A DNA stretch of 57,335 bases from an uncultured Oscillospiraceae bacterium. GTDB taxonomy: Bacteria; Bacillota; Clostridia; Oscillospirales; Oscillospiraceae. Below the pieces are notes generated by a model. It saw nothing but the letters and a program-made list of their open reading frames with translations. It did no database searches and was not told the DNA's origin. This document shows, in pieces, positions 44,198 through 53,081 of this stretch. The first letter of the stretch is position 1. The number at the start of each line of letters is the position of its first letter. The stretch is taken from assembly GCA_947585425.1 (NCBI GenBank), contig CANPWZ010000057.1, positions 1 to 57,335 of the forward strand. Direction: 5' to 3'. The translations under genes and the position numbers were made by a program.

Positions 44198-45565
44198 ATG
44201 TTAGCAGCTCTTGGTTTCCTGACGGTCATTATCATGCTGGTGCTGATCATGACCAAAAAAGCGTCCCCCCTGGTGGCGCTGATCGCCGTGCCGGTGGTCA
44301 CCGGCATCATCTCCTGCGCGTTCTTCGTGACCGACCCTGAGAACGCCCCCGGCGTGGTGGACTTTGTCGCCAACTTCAAGTCCCTGGGCGGCATGATCAC
44401 CGGCAGCTCCGGTATCGGCTCCGTGGCCGCCACCGGCGTCATGTTCATCTTCTCCATCCTGTTCTTCGGCATCCTCACCGACGCGGGCACCTTCCGTCCC
44501 ATCATCAAGAAGGTCCTCCAGCTGGTGGGCACCGACCCCATCAAGATCTGCATCGGCACCGCCATCCTGGCTGCCATCGTCCATCTGGACGGCTCCGGCG
44601 CGGTCACCTTCCTGATCTGCGTTCCCGCCCTGCTGCCCCTGTATGACGCGCTGGGCATGAAGCGCACCACCCTGGCCACCGTGGTGGCCCTGTCCGCCGG
44701 CGTCATGAACATCCTGCCTTGGGGCGGCCCCACCATCCGCGGCGCCACCGCTCTGGGCATGGGTGAGAACGTGGTCGCGTTCTTTATGCCCGTGCTGCCC
44801 GCCGTCATCGCCGGCATCATCTGCGTGCTGATCGTGGCCGTGTTCCTGGGCCGGGGCGAGAAAGCCCGCCTGGGCACCGTGGCCTTGAACAGCAAGGAGT
44901 ATGTGGAGCCTGAGCTGTCCGACGAGGAGAAGGCCCTGCTCCGCCCCCACCTGTTCGTGGTGAATATCATCCTCATCGTCCTGGCCATCCTGGCCCTGCT
45001 GTTCTCCGGCTTCGCCCCCGCCGTGGTGTTCATGGTGTTCTATGTGCTGGCCACCGTCATCAACTATCCCAAGGTGTCCGACTCCAAGGCCCGCGTGGAC
45101 GCCCACGCCAAGAGCTGCCTGATGATGTGCTCTGTGCTGTTCGCCGCCGGTTGCTTCACCGGCATTATGAAGGGCACCGGCATGATCACCGAGATGGCCA
45201 ACGCCCTGGTCGCCATCATCCCCAGCGCTCTGGGCCGCTTCTTCCCCATCATCACCGGTATCATCGGTGTGCCCGCCTCTCTGCTGTTTGACCCCGACTC
45301 CTTCTACTATGGCGTGCTGCCCGTGCTGGCGCAGACCGCAGAGGGCCTGGGCGTCGCCGGCGTGGAGGTCGGTCACGCGGCCATCCTGGGCCAGATGACC
45401 GTCGGCTTCCCCATCTCCCCGCTGACCGCCTCCACCTTCCTGCTGGTGGGCCTTGCCGGCGTGGACTTCGGCGAGCACCAGAAGAAAACCATTCCCCTGG
45501 CCTGGCTGGTCTCCATCGTCATGCTGGTGGTGGCTGTCATCACCGGCGGCGTGAAGGTCTTCTGA
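44198..45565 (+). CDS. CitMHS-family organic-acid transporter
   Basis: This 455-aa membrane protein has about twelve hydrophobic segments. It belongs to the CitMHS (citrate-Mg2+/Ca2+:H+ symport) family by its N-terminal LGFLTVIIMLVLIMTKKASPL (in parts) and the conserved DGSGAVTFLI, NILPWGGPT and GFPISPLTAST regions. ATG 44198 follows GAGGAGG. Codons are almost all G- or C-ending, as in highly expressed genes. It is the first gene of the sigma-54-controlled transcript. The substrate is probably a hydroxylated di- or tricarboxylate that the AtuA-type pair processes, which is an inference. Confidence 0.85.
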   Translation: MLAALGFLTVIIMLVLIMTKKASPLVALIAVPVVTGIISCAFFVTDPENAPGVVDFVANFKSLGGMITGSSGIGSVAATGVMFIFSILFFGILTDAGTFRPIIKKVLQLVGTDPIKICIGTAILAAIVHLDGSGAVTFLICVPALLPLYDALGMKRTTLATVVALSAGVMNILPWGGPTIRGATALGMGENVVAFFMPVLPAVIAGIICVLIVAVFLGRGEKARLGTVALNSKEYVEPELSDEEKALLRPHLFVVNIILIVLAILALLFSGFAPAVVFMVFYVLATVINYPKVSDSKARVDAHAKSCLMMCSVLFAAGCFTGIMKGTGMITEMANALVAIIPSALGRFFPIITGIIGVPASLLFDPDSFYYGVLPVLAQTAEGLGVAGVEVGHAAILGQMTVGFPISPLTASTFLLVGLAGVDFGEHQKKTIPLAWLVSIVMLVVAVITGGVKVF

Positions 45566-45604
45566 TAAGCGACTGTCTATATTAAACGGCTTAGAAAGGA
45601 AGTT

Positions 45605-46957
45605 ATGAGTATGAAGAAAATCCGCATCGGCAGCGGCGCGGGCTACGCCGGCGACCGCCTGGAGCCCTCCTTGGAGCTCATCGAGAAGGGCAATCTGGAC
45701 TACATCAGCTATGAGTGCCTGGCGGAGCGCACCATCGCCATCGGCCAGCAGGCCAAGCTGAAGGACCCCACCAAGGGGTACAACAGCCTGCTGGAGCACC
45801 GCATGGAGAAGGCCCTGCCCCTGTGCTGGGAGCACAAGGTGAAGCTCATCACCAACATGGGCTCCGCCAACCCGGCGGCCGCGGCGGCCAAGTGCGTGGA
45901 GATCGCCCGGGCCCACGGCCTTAACGGCATGAAAATCGCGTGCGTCACCGGCGACGACCTGCTGCCCGTCATCGACAAGTACATGGACACCGAGGTGTGG
46001 GAGACCGGCGAGCCCCTGTCCAAGCTCCCCGGCGAGATCGTCTCCGCCAACGCCTACATGGGCGTAGAGGGCATCCTGAAGGCCCTGGACCAGGGCGCCG
46101 ACGTGGTCATCACCGGCCGCGTGTCCGATCCCGCCATCTTCCTGGCCCCCATCATCCACGAGTTCGGCTGGGCCCTGGACGACTGGGATAAGCTGGGCAA
46201 GGGCACCATGGTGGGCCATCTGCTGGAGTGCGCCGGCCAGGTCACCGGCGGCTACTACGCCGAGCCCGGCAAGAAGGACGTGCCCGGCGTGGGCCACCTG
46301 GGCTTCCCCATCATCGAGATCGCCGAGGACGGCAGCTTCGTGGTCACCAAGGTCCCCGAGGCCGGCGGCATGGTCACTCCCGACACCTGCGCCGAGCAGA
46401 TCTGCTATGAGATCCACGACCCCACCAAGTACCTGACCCCCGATGTGGTGGCCGACTTCAAGCAGGTCAAGTTCACCCAGATCGACAAGGACGTTGTCAA
46501 GGTGGAGGGCGCCACCGGCCGTCCCAAGACCGAGACCTTCAAGTGCTCCATCGGCTACCGGGACTGCTACATCGGCGACGGTGAGATCAGCTACGGCGGC
46601 CCCGGCTGCGTGGCCCGCGCCAAGCTGGCTCTGGACATCATGAAGGAGCGGCTGGAGCTGGTAGCCCCCAACGCCTTCGACGAGCTGAAGTTCGACATCA
46701 TCGGCTGCAATAGCCTGTACTGGAACCCCGACTACAAGTACAATGACGAGCCCTCCGAGGTCCGCGTCCGCGTGGCCGGCCGCGCCAAGACCAAGGCCGT
46801 GGCCGACATCATCCCCAACGAGGTGGAGGCCCTGTACACCAACGGCCCCGCCGGCGGCTGCGGCGCCGTGAAGCGCACCCGCGACATCGTCTCCGTGGCC
46901 TCCATTCTGGTGAGCCGCTACGATGTGAAGCCCGAGGTCCAGGTATTCCAGGTCTGA
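45605..46957 (+). CDS. AtuA-family protein (large part)
   Basis: This 450-aa protein matches the acyclic-terpene-utilization AtuA family (formerly DUF1446): IGSGAGYAGDRLEPS, DYISYECLAERT, TNMGSANPAAAA and VVITGRVSDPAIFLAP are typical. The biochemical activity of the family is not firmly established; it is often found with carboxylate catabolism. ATG 45605 follows GAAAGGAAG; a second ATG at 45611 is possible. It lies 39 bases after the transporter. In Pseudomonas-type AtuA the C-terminal domain is fused, whereas here it is a separate gene. Confidence 0.82.
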   Translation: MSMKKIRIGSGAGYAGDRLEPSLELIEKGNLDYISYECLAERTIAIGQQAKLKDPTKGYNSLLEHRMEKALPLCWEHKVKLITNMGSANPAAAAAKCVEIARAHGLNGMKIACVTGDDLLPVIDKYMDTEVWETGEPLSKLPGEIVSANAYMGVEGILKALDQGADVVITGRVSDPAIFLAPIIHEFGWALDDWDKLGKGTMVGHLLECAGQVTGGYYAEPGKKDVPGVGHLGFPIIEIAEDGSFVVTKVPEAGGMVTPDTCAEQICYEIHDPTKYLTPDVVADFKQVKFTQIDKDVVKVEGATGRPKTETFKCSIGYRDCYIGDGEISYGGPGCVARAKLALDIMKERLELVAPNAFDELKFDIIGCNSLYWNPDYKYNDEPSEVRVRVAGRAKTKAVADIIPNEVEALYTNGPAGGCGAVKRTRDIVSVASILVSRYDVKPEVQVFQV

Positions 46958-46980
46958 GGACAGAAAGGAAGGTCATTACT

Positions 46981-47280
46981 ATGAAACTCTGGGAAATCGC
47001 CCACTCCCGCACCGGTGATAAGGGCAACATCTCCAACGTGTCCCTCATCGCCTATGACCCCAAGGACTTTGAGATGCTCAAGGAGAAGGTTACCCCCGAA
47101 AAGGTGAAGGAACACTTCAAGGGCATCGTCAAGGGCGACGTGGTCCGCTATGAGCTGCCCAACATCTGCGCCATGAACTTCGTGATGTACGCCGCTCTGG
47201 GCGGCGGCGTCACCCGCTCCCTGTCCGTGGACATGCACGGCAAGGGCCTGTCCTCCTACCTGCTGGACATGGAGATTTGA
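46981..47280 (+). CDS. AtuA-like ferredoxin-fold small subunit
   Basis: This 99-aa protein matches the AtuA C-terminal ferredoxin-fold domain (LWEIAHSRTGDKGNISNVSL, then NFVMYAALGGGVTRSLSVD). It lies 24 bases after the large part with GAAAGGAAGG before ATG 46981. It probably forms a complex with it. Confidence 0.82.
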   Translation: MKLWEIAHSRTGDKGNISNVSLIAYDPKDFEMLKEKVTPEKVKEHFKGIVKGDVVRYELPNICAMNFVMYAALGGGVTRSLSVDMHGKGLSSYLLDMEI

Positions 47281-47308
47281 ATCTTCTTTCCTCTCTTTCT
47301 CTCATATC

Positions 47309-47345
47309 GAAGGGGCGGCGCCGTCTGGCGCCGCCCCTTCCCTCA
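47309..47345. terminator. bidirectional terminator between atuA pair and rpoN
   Basis: A 12-bp G+C stem GGGGCGGCGCC/GGCGCCGCCCC with a GTCT loop sits between the convergent genes, with TTCCCTC downstream on the plus strand. Confidence 0.75.
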
Positions 47346-47358
47346 TTTCCTATTCCTG

Positions 47359-48711
47359 TTACAGTTCTTTCCGCCCGCCGGCGGCGGGGATGTTCAGCTC
47401 CTCCCGGTACTTGGCCACGGTCCGCCGGGAGATGGTCACGCCCTGCGCCGCCAGCGCATCGCACAGCTTCTGGTCGGACAGAGGTCTGCGGCGGTCTTCA
47501 TCCTGGATGAGCTTACGGAGGGCGGCCTTCGCCTTATCCGGGGACAAACTGTCGCTCCCTTCATCAGAGAGGGTTCGGGAGAAGAAATATTTCAGCGGGA
47601 ACACCCCATATGTACACTGGAGGTATTTGTCCTGCGCTGCCCGGCTAACGGTGGACTCGTGGACCCCTACCTGCCCCGCCACATCGGCAAGGGACATGGG
47701 GCGCAGGTGTCCCGGTCCCTGCCGGAAAAAGTCCTCCTGCCGGGCAGCGATGGCCCGGGCGCAGGACAGCAGCGTGGTCCGCCGCTGTTCGATGGCCTGG
47801 ACCACCCATTGGGCCTGTCGGGTGCGCTCGGTCAGATAGTCCCGGACCTCCGCGTCGTCGCTGGAGGCCATCAGGGAGCGGTAATAGCCGCTGACCCGGA
47901 GGGAGGGGATGAAGGTGTCGTTCAGCACCACCTCAAAGCCCCCGCCGGAGGGGAGAACAGCCAGGTCGGGGATGAGAAAGCTGGCCTCCTCCCTGGGGGC
48001 GAAAGCGGCGCCGGGATGCGGGTCCAGGGAGCGGATCAGGTCACAGGCCGCCCGCACTTCCTCCTGGGTGGCACCGGTCCGCTTTGCGATGTGGTTGTAA
48101 TGGCTCTGGGCCAGATCCTCCAAGTAGTCCCTGGCGATCGTCAGGGCCAGGCCGGTCTCCCCCCGGCGGCGGAGCTGGAGGAACAGGCACTCTGACAGGC
48201 TCTGGGCCGCCACGCCGGCGGGCTCCAGGCTCTGCACCAGCTGGATGGCCTTCTGGACAGTGGTGCGGGTCACATGGGCATCGGCGGCCAGGTCCTCAAG
48301 GGACTCGTCCAGGCGGCCCACGCCGTTGAGGCTCTGCAGGACGCACTCCACCGCCGCCGCCATAGCCGGGGAAAGGGCATGGAAATCGATTTGGGCGCGG
48401 AGATGGTCGTACAGGCTCTCCTCCCAGGCACCAGCCCCGGCGCGGTTCTCAATGGGACCGCAGGCATCATCCTGATAATAGGAGCGGTTCTGTGTGTCGC
48501 CGGCGCACAGCCACTCCAGCTTCTGGGACAGCTCTCCGGAGTCGTCCGCCGGGTCCTGGCGGCGCTCCTCGCTCTCCAGTACCGGGTTTTCCTCCAGCTG
48601 CTCCCGGATGTATTCGCGCAGCTCCACCGCACCCATCTGGAGCAGTTTGGCCGACTGTATCATCTGCGGCGACAAGGTCTGGCTCTGCCGCAGCGCTTGA
48701 TTCAGTTCCAT
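47359..48711 (-). CDS. rpoN: RNA polymerase sigma-54 factor
   Basis: This 450-aa sigma-54 has region I (MELNQALRQSQTLSPQMIQS), the acidic region II, the core-binding region III and the C-terminal RpoN box (SRRTVAKYREELNIP). ATG 48711 is preferred because family members begin at this Met-Glu-Leu; the frame extends 18 codons further. It is the alternative sigma factor required by the activator and -24/-12 promoter in the same element. Whether the host has another chromosomal rpoN cannot be seen. Confidence 0.92.
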   Translation of the reverse strand: MELNQALRQSQTLSPQMIQSAKLLQMGAVELREYIREQLEENPVLESEERRQDPADDSGELSQKLEWLCAGDTQNRSYYQDDACGPIENRAGAGAWEESLYDHLRAQIDFHALSPAMAAAVECVLQSLNGVGRLDESLEDLAADAHVTRTTVQKAIQLVQSLEPAGVAAQSLSECLFLQLRRRGETGLALTIARDYLEDLAQSHYNHIAKRTGATQEEVRAACDLIRSLDPHPGAAFAPREEASFLIPDLAVLPSGGGFEVVLNDTFIPSLRVSGYYRSLMASSDDAEVRDYLTERTRQAQWVVQAIEQRRTTLLSCARAIAARQEDFFRQGPGHLRPMSLADVAGQVGVHESTVSRAAQDKYLQCTYGVFPLKYFFSRTLSDEGSDSLSPDKAKAALRKLIQDEDRRRPLSDQKLCDALAAQGVTISRRTVAKYREELNIPAAGGRKEL

Positions 48712-48778
48712 GACAGCACCCACCCCGCAATTTTTTACGCGATACAGTCCAGCTCTCCGGGACAATTCCGCTTATCCT

Positions 48779-48807
48779 ATTGTAACGCCGGGCGTACGGG
48801 GTGTCAA
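48779..48807 (-). promoter_or_regulatory. sigma-A promoter of rpoN
   Basis: On the minus strand TTGACA (48807-48802) and TACAAT (48784-48779) have a 17-base spacer, close to consensus. Confidence 0.75.
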
Positions 48808-48923
48808 TGAAACCTACCTGTTTTACAAAAAACCTGCGAGGCAAACAGATTTAAAATAAACTGTCAAACACTCGAAATCTCAGGGACCCTTCGCGCGCAT
48901 AGAACAATAAAACACTTCGCTGC

Positions 48924-49889
48924 CTACGACTCCGCCAGCCACTTCCCGAACTCCTCCGCGGTGATTTTCCCCGCCTCGCATTCCTTCCGTTTCTTCTGAG
49001 CGGCGGCGCTCCATTTGTAGAACTCCAACTTCGTGATCTTCCCCTTCCTGATCCAGCCAAAACGCTTCTTGTACTCCCGCCGAAAGTCGGCAAACACCAC
49101 GTCCTCCTTCTTCCGGATCGTCCACTGGATGGCCGCGCCCAGGCTCCGGCAGGTGTGTCCTCTGTCGTCGATGGGCCGGTCGCAGTACTCCACGCCCAAG
49201 TGTCCCGTCAGCGCGAACCACCGCCCGCAGTTCTTGCAACGCCGCATCCTCACCTGGCGCTTCAGGCACTCCCGCAGATGGTAGTCCACCAGGTCATGGA
49301 TCGTCTGCGGGCACAGCACCTCGGTGAACACTTCGTCGTTCATCAACTCATAACTCATCGGCTGGGGCCGGAACTCAAACATCCGCCCCGGCTCCTCACT
49401 GGCGGCCTTGTAGTAGGCCGTCAGTTTTTCTTCCACCTGCCAATCCTCGCTGTCTGCATCCAAAACCTCGGCAAACAGATCGCTCACCTGTCTCTGCATG
49501 GACGCTAACTCCTCCGCCATGTGAATCAGCCCATATCGATCCAAAACATTCTCCGAGTAGTCGTCAAGCATCACCGCATGGTCAATATGCCAGCTCCAGT
49601 CCAGACATAGGAACTCGAAGTAGATGTGAACGGGGACCAGAGAGAGCAGCAGATCCTTCGCCTCGTCCGCAAAGCGAGTCTCCTTCGTCAGCGTCAGTGA
49701 CCAAAGCAGGTCGGCAATCTTCTGAAACACCGGCGCAAATGATTCGACGTCCAGATCCAAAAAGGAGATCAGCGCAGAGGGGAAGGTATCGCTCCCAGTT
49801 CTGACGGTGGAGTCTTCCAAACTGCGTACCACACGGTAGTAGTGCTCCGTGTCGTTGGAGATGTAGGTCTTGAATTCGTAACTCAGCAT
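48924..49889 (-). CDS. DUF6076-like zinc-ribbon protein (IME-C)
   Basis: This 321-aa protein is about 95 percent identical to the IME-B copy, with the same Cys set and ATG 49889 after GGAGG. It marks the start of the conserved IME backbone. The 18-codon upstream extension of the frame is not used in IME-B. No strong terminator is visible between 48845 and 48923. Confidence 0.65.
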   Translation of the reverse strand: MLSYEFKTYISNDTEHYYRVVRSLEDSTVRTGSDTFPSALISFLDLDVESFAPVFQKIADLLWSLTLTKETRFADEAKDLLLSLVPVHIYFEFLCLDWSWHIDHAVMLDDYSENVLDRYGLIHMAEELASMQRQVSDLFAEVLDADSEDWQVEEKLTAYYKAASEEPGRMFEFRPQPMSYELMNDEVFTEVLCPQTIHDLVDYHLRECLKRQVRMRRCKNCGRWFALTGHLGVEYCDRPIDDRGHTCRSLGAAIQWTIRKKEDVVFADFRREYKKRFGWIRKGKITKLEFYKWSAAAQKKRKECEAGKITAEEFGKWLAES

Positions 49890-49933
49890 AGCGGCCTCCG
49901 ATAGACATAGCGTAAATAATTCTATGGTGTGTC

Positions 49934-49962
49934 TTGACAGCAAGTGCCAGTCGTGTTATACT
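49934..49962 (+). promoter_or_regulatory. promoter of the winged-helix gene (IME-C)
   Basis: TTGACA (49934-49939) and TATACT (49957-49962) have a 17-base spacer. The same bracketing GTGTGTC/GACACAT pair is present as in IME-B. Confidence 0.75.
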
Positions 49963-50062
49963 GGCTCTGACGACACATCGTAGACAGGTCTAAATTAAGT
50001 CTACGACACAAGGCCGGAAAAGTCAAGTCAGAATAATCCAAGTACAAAAAAATCTGAAAGGA

Positions 50063-50080
50063 ATGAGCGCCCACCAATGA
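50063..50080 (+). CDS. five-codon leader frame (IME-C)
   Basis: ATG AGC GCC CAC CAA TGA overlaps the next start as ATGA, with GAAAGGA before it. It parallels 32501-32518. Confidence 0.4.
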   Translation: MSAHQ

Positions 50081-50451
50081 TCCTGGGAGAACGGTACTAC
50101 AAAATGAGCAACGCGGTCTTCAGCTACCACCTCACCCCGACGCAGCTGTCGGTGTACAGCTACATCGTGTGCGCCGCAGGTCAAAAGAAATACTGCTGGC
50201 CTGCGGTTCGAACGATCGCAAACTGTTGCGGCTGTTCTGAAAACACCGCGCGGAGCGCGCTCTATGAATTGGAGCGGCGGGGCTTCATCGAGATCGAACA
50301 CAGGCACAGCGAGAGCGGCAACCGCCAGACCAGCAATCGATATCTCGTGCTGGACCTGCCACCCCTCCATCAGATGGAGGGCCCCCCTCCAACAGCTGCA
50401 GACGAACAATACTCATGGGAACAAGGAAAAGGCCCCTGTGAGGCGATTTGA
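50077..50451 (+). CDS. winged-helix DNA-binding protein (IME-C)
   Basis: This 124-aa protein is near-identical to the IME-B copy over the first 110 residues. The last 14 residues differ because the frame runs into the dispersed repeat earlier. Confidence 0.65.
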   Translation: MILGERYYKMSNAVFSYHLTPTQLSVYSYIVCAAGQKKYCWPAVRTIANCCGCSENTARSALYELERRGFIEIEHRHSESGNRQTSNRYLVLDLPPLHQMEGPPPTAADEQYSWEQGKGPCEAI

Positions 50452-50566
50452 GGCCCGCCTGCCGGTGGGGTGGTATCCGTGCCCATCCCACAGATTTCGC
50501 AAAAATGTGCCCCCGGTTTCAGGAGCAGTTTCAGGGCAGGGCAGAGAGAGCCGACCAGGGCAAAGA
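50440..50566 (+). repeat. dispersed non-coding repeat, copy 5
   Basis: It is directly upstream of the oriT-like block. Most similar to copy 2. Confidence 0.6.
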
Positions 50567-50668
50567 ATTCCCGTTTCGGGAATGACAAGTTTCGCGTTCG
50601 TGTCACGGCTGGCGGGCCTTGCCCGCCGCCGCGCCCCGACGCAGAAGCGGGCAAGCCCGCACCCCTTT
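50567..50668 (+). other. candidate oriT of IME-C
   Basis: This is the same block as in A and B. Here it is followed by about 120 extra bases (50669-50790) with three further hairpins (AGCACTTC/GAAGTGCT, CCGCC/GGCGG, AAAGGGGGAC/GTCCCCCTTT) before mobC, absent from the other two elements. Confidence 0.55.
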
Positions 50669-50797
50669 CCGCCGCGAGCACTTCTGCGGAAGTGCTGTTA
50701 CCGCCTTCGGCGGCGCGGCTTCAAAGGGGGACCAGTCCCCCTTTGAGGAACCCCCTGCTCTCCGAGGGGGACGAAAGATTTTGGCAGGTGATCAACT

Positions 50798-51106
50798 GTG
50801 TCTAAATCCGAATACATCCATCTCCGAGTGGCTCCCTGGGAGAAGGAACAGATCGAGCGCCGAGCTAAGAGGGCAGGGAAGACCACCAGCGAGTTCGTCC
50901 GCAAGGCCGCCCTGAACCAGACCGTCATCGAGACCGCGCCGCTCCGCGAACTCACCTCCGAGCTGCGTCGTCAGGGGAACAACCTCAACCAGTTGGTGGT
51001 GCTGGCTCGGCAGAGCCGGATCTCCTTCGTGGATCTCAAACCCTTCCTGGAGGTGTACCGAAACACATGGCAAGCGTTAAATTCATTGCTGTCTCGCGGG
51101 GCCTGA
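50798..51106 (+). CDS. mobC: MobC-like relaxosome protein (IME-C)
   Basis: This 102-aa protein has GTG start 50798 with AGGTGA upstream (ATG in A and B). Upstream sequence is unlike the other copies because of the inserted hairpin segment. The protein is otherwise conserved. Confidence 0.85.
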   Translation: MSKSEYIHLRVAPWEKEQIERRAKRAGKTTSEFVRKAALNQTVIETAPLRELTSELRRQGNNLNQLVVLARQSRISFVDLKPFLEVYRNTWQALNSLLSRGA

Positions 51107-52026
51107 AGGGTATCCTGGACTACGTCACCAACCGGGAGAAGACGGTGGACAGTCTCATCTCCGGCGTGAACTGCGTGGCCGAGACGGCCCTCGACGAGTT
51201 CGAGGCGGTGAAAAAACTCTTCGATAAGACCGACGGCCGCGCCTACTACCACATCGTCCAGTCCTTCTCTCCCGACGATCCTCTGGACTTCGAGACCGCC
51301 CACGAGATCGGCGTGAAACTGGCGGAGTACTTCAAAGGCTATCAGTGCCTGGTGGCCACCCACATGAACACCGCCCACATCCACAACCACATCATCCTGA
51401 ACTCGGTGAATTTTGAAAACGGGAAGAAGTATCATCAGAGCGCCAGGGAGATGCAGATGGTCAAGGAGTACTCCAACCAACTCTGCATGGAGTATGGATT
51501 GTCCGTCACCGAGACGAAAGCGGACCGCAGGCGCATCCCAAAGTGGAAAAAGGACCTCCGCTTCGTGATCCGCGAGGCGATGAAGCAGACCAGGACGCCG
51601 GAGGAATTCATTGAGACGATGAACGCCTGGGGCTACGGTGTGAAGTGGGAGCCGGGACAGAAGTACATCACCTACACCACGCCGGAAAACTTCCGCTGCC
51701 GGGACAACAAGCTCTTCGACGACACGCTGCTCCGCGAGAACATGGAGCACTACTTCGAGATGGGCGGGTGCGATTATCTGGAGGACCGTCGATATTATGA
51801 TCCGGAGGTCTCGCTGGACGACGCCGTATCCGGGATCTGTTCCATCCTGGACGCGCTGTCCATCGGGGACAACAACCGGTTCCATCTGGAGACGATCCAC
51901 CACAGCGACGCGGAGATAGAGAAGCTGCTGGCCATGGGGCACAAGCTGGAACACGCCCAGTACATGGTGGATGACGATGAAGAGTATGAGCAGCAGCACG
52001 GCTTCGGGATGACGATGATGTGGTAA
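51067..52026 (+). CDS. mobA: MobA relaxase (IME-C)
   Basis: This 319-aa intact relaxase differs from the B copy by about ten residues, with motif HMNTAHIHNHIILN present. A 40-base overlap with mobC is conserved in all three elements. Confidence 0.88.
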   Translation: MASVKFIAVSRGLKGILDYVTNREKTVDSLISGVNCVAETALDEFEAVKKLFDKTDGRAYYHIVQSFSPDDPLDFETAHEIGVKLAEYFKGYQCLVATHMNTAHIHNHIILNSVNFENGKKYHQSAREMQMVKEYSNQLCMEYGLSVTETKADRRRIPKWKKDLRFVIREAMKQTRTPEEFIETMNAWGYGVKWEPGQKYITYTTPENFRCRDNKLFDDTLLRENMEHYFEMGGCDYLEDRRYYDPEVSLDDAVSGICSILDALSIGDNNRFHLETIHHSDAEIEKLLAMGHKLEHAQYMVDDDEEYEQQHGFGMTMMW

Positions 52027-52160
52027 AAAACTCTGGCAGACGGAGATTTCAACTGTTAACAAAGTGATAACTGTGCTCCGAACCCATAGCTATTCCCTCC
52101 GATTGCTGATAGTGTTTGCGTTGCGCAAGCGCCAAAACAATACCCGAAGGAGGCCAACTT

Positions 52161-53012
52161 ATGAAAAGCAAACTGAAAAGCGCCGCACTCATGCTCGTCG
52201 GCATCCTCGCCGGGGTGACGCTCACCAGCGGAGCCCAGGCAGCCGTGGCACGGCTCACCGCCACCAGAAGCAACTGTGCCGTCTACATCGACGGCCAGCG
52301 GACGGAACTCACCGCCTACATGATCAACGATGAAAACTACGTCCGGCTCCGGGACATCGGCGCCAAGGTGGGGTTCAACGTCTACTGGGACGGCACGGTC
52401 CAGATCGAGACGGACAAGCCCTACACCGGCGTGGCGCCGGAGAGTCAGAAGGGAGAGACCGCAAAGCCGCAAGGTACCGTGACCCTGCCAACGGACGGCA
52501 GCCAGTACGTCCCCAAGGTGGGCGATGTGATCCCATGCGACGACGGCACTCTATATACCGTCACCGATGTCAGGCACTGGGACAACAACGCTTTCTCCAG
52601 CGGTCCGCTGCCCCCTCTGCCCACACCCACCTGCGACTGGAGCAGCTTCCCCGCCGTGGAGTTGCCCGCGCCGGAGGCGAGGCATTTCATCAAATCCAAT
52701 GGCGACTACCTCTACGTCCGCAACCTCTATGAGACCCGCAGAATGCAGTACACGCTGATGAATCTGGCAGGGACAAACCCTGAAACCAGCAGCGGGGGCA
52801 AACTGCGCTACGGCTCCAAGGGCACACCTTACGTCCGCATCAGCCTGACCATCCCGGACAGCGCCGGTGCCTGGTCCTTCTGGCCGTGGCGGGACAGCGA
52901 ACTGACCAAGCTGTTCAACTCCTGCCCGCCGGGGACCTACTCGGTGGAGGCGTGGGATCTGTACAAGGATGGCGTGTATAATCACACAGAGTACCGGGTC
53001 TATGTGACCTGA
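52161..53012 (+). CDS. secreted stalk protein (IME-C)
   Basis: This 283-aa protein has a different signal peptide from A and B (MKSKLKSAALMLVGILAGV) and a 5-residue insertion after TGVAPE. The copper-amine-oxidase-like N-terminal domain and C-terminal region are conserved. ATG 52161 follows GAAGGAGG. Confidence 0.7.
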   Translation: MKSKLKSAALMLVGILAGVTLTSGAQAAVARLTATRSNCAVYIDGQRTELTAYMINDENYVRLRDIGAKVGFNVYWDGTVQIETDKPYTGVAPESQKGETAKPQGTVTLPTDGSQYVPKVGDVIPCDDGTLYTVTDVRHWDNNAFSSGPLPPLPTPTCDWSSFPAVELPAPEARHFIKSNGDYLYVRNLYETRRMQYTLMNLAGTNPETSSGGKLRYGSKGTPYVRISLTIPDSAGAWSFWPWRDSELTKLFNSCPPGTYSVEAWDLYKDGVYNHTEYRVYVT

Positions 53013-53029
53013 CCTCGCAAGGAATCGGG

Positions 53030-53066
53030 AGCCGCTCCATCCGCAAATGGAGCGGCCCCGCTTTTT
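53030..53066 (+). terminator. terminator after stalk gene C
   Basis: The stem GCCGCTCCAT/ATGGAGCGGC is followed by CCCGCTTTTT. Confidence 0.75.
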
Positions 53067-53081
53067 GGAAAAAGAGTTTTC

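Noticed and set aside
44201-46417. Minus-strand frame of 738 aa opposite the transporter and AtuA genes
   Set aside because: His/Gly/Asp-rich shadow caused by extreme codon bias of the plus-strand genes, which carry family motifs and ribosome sites.
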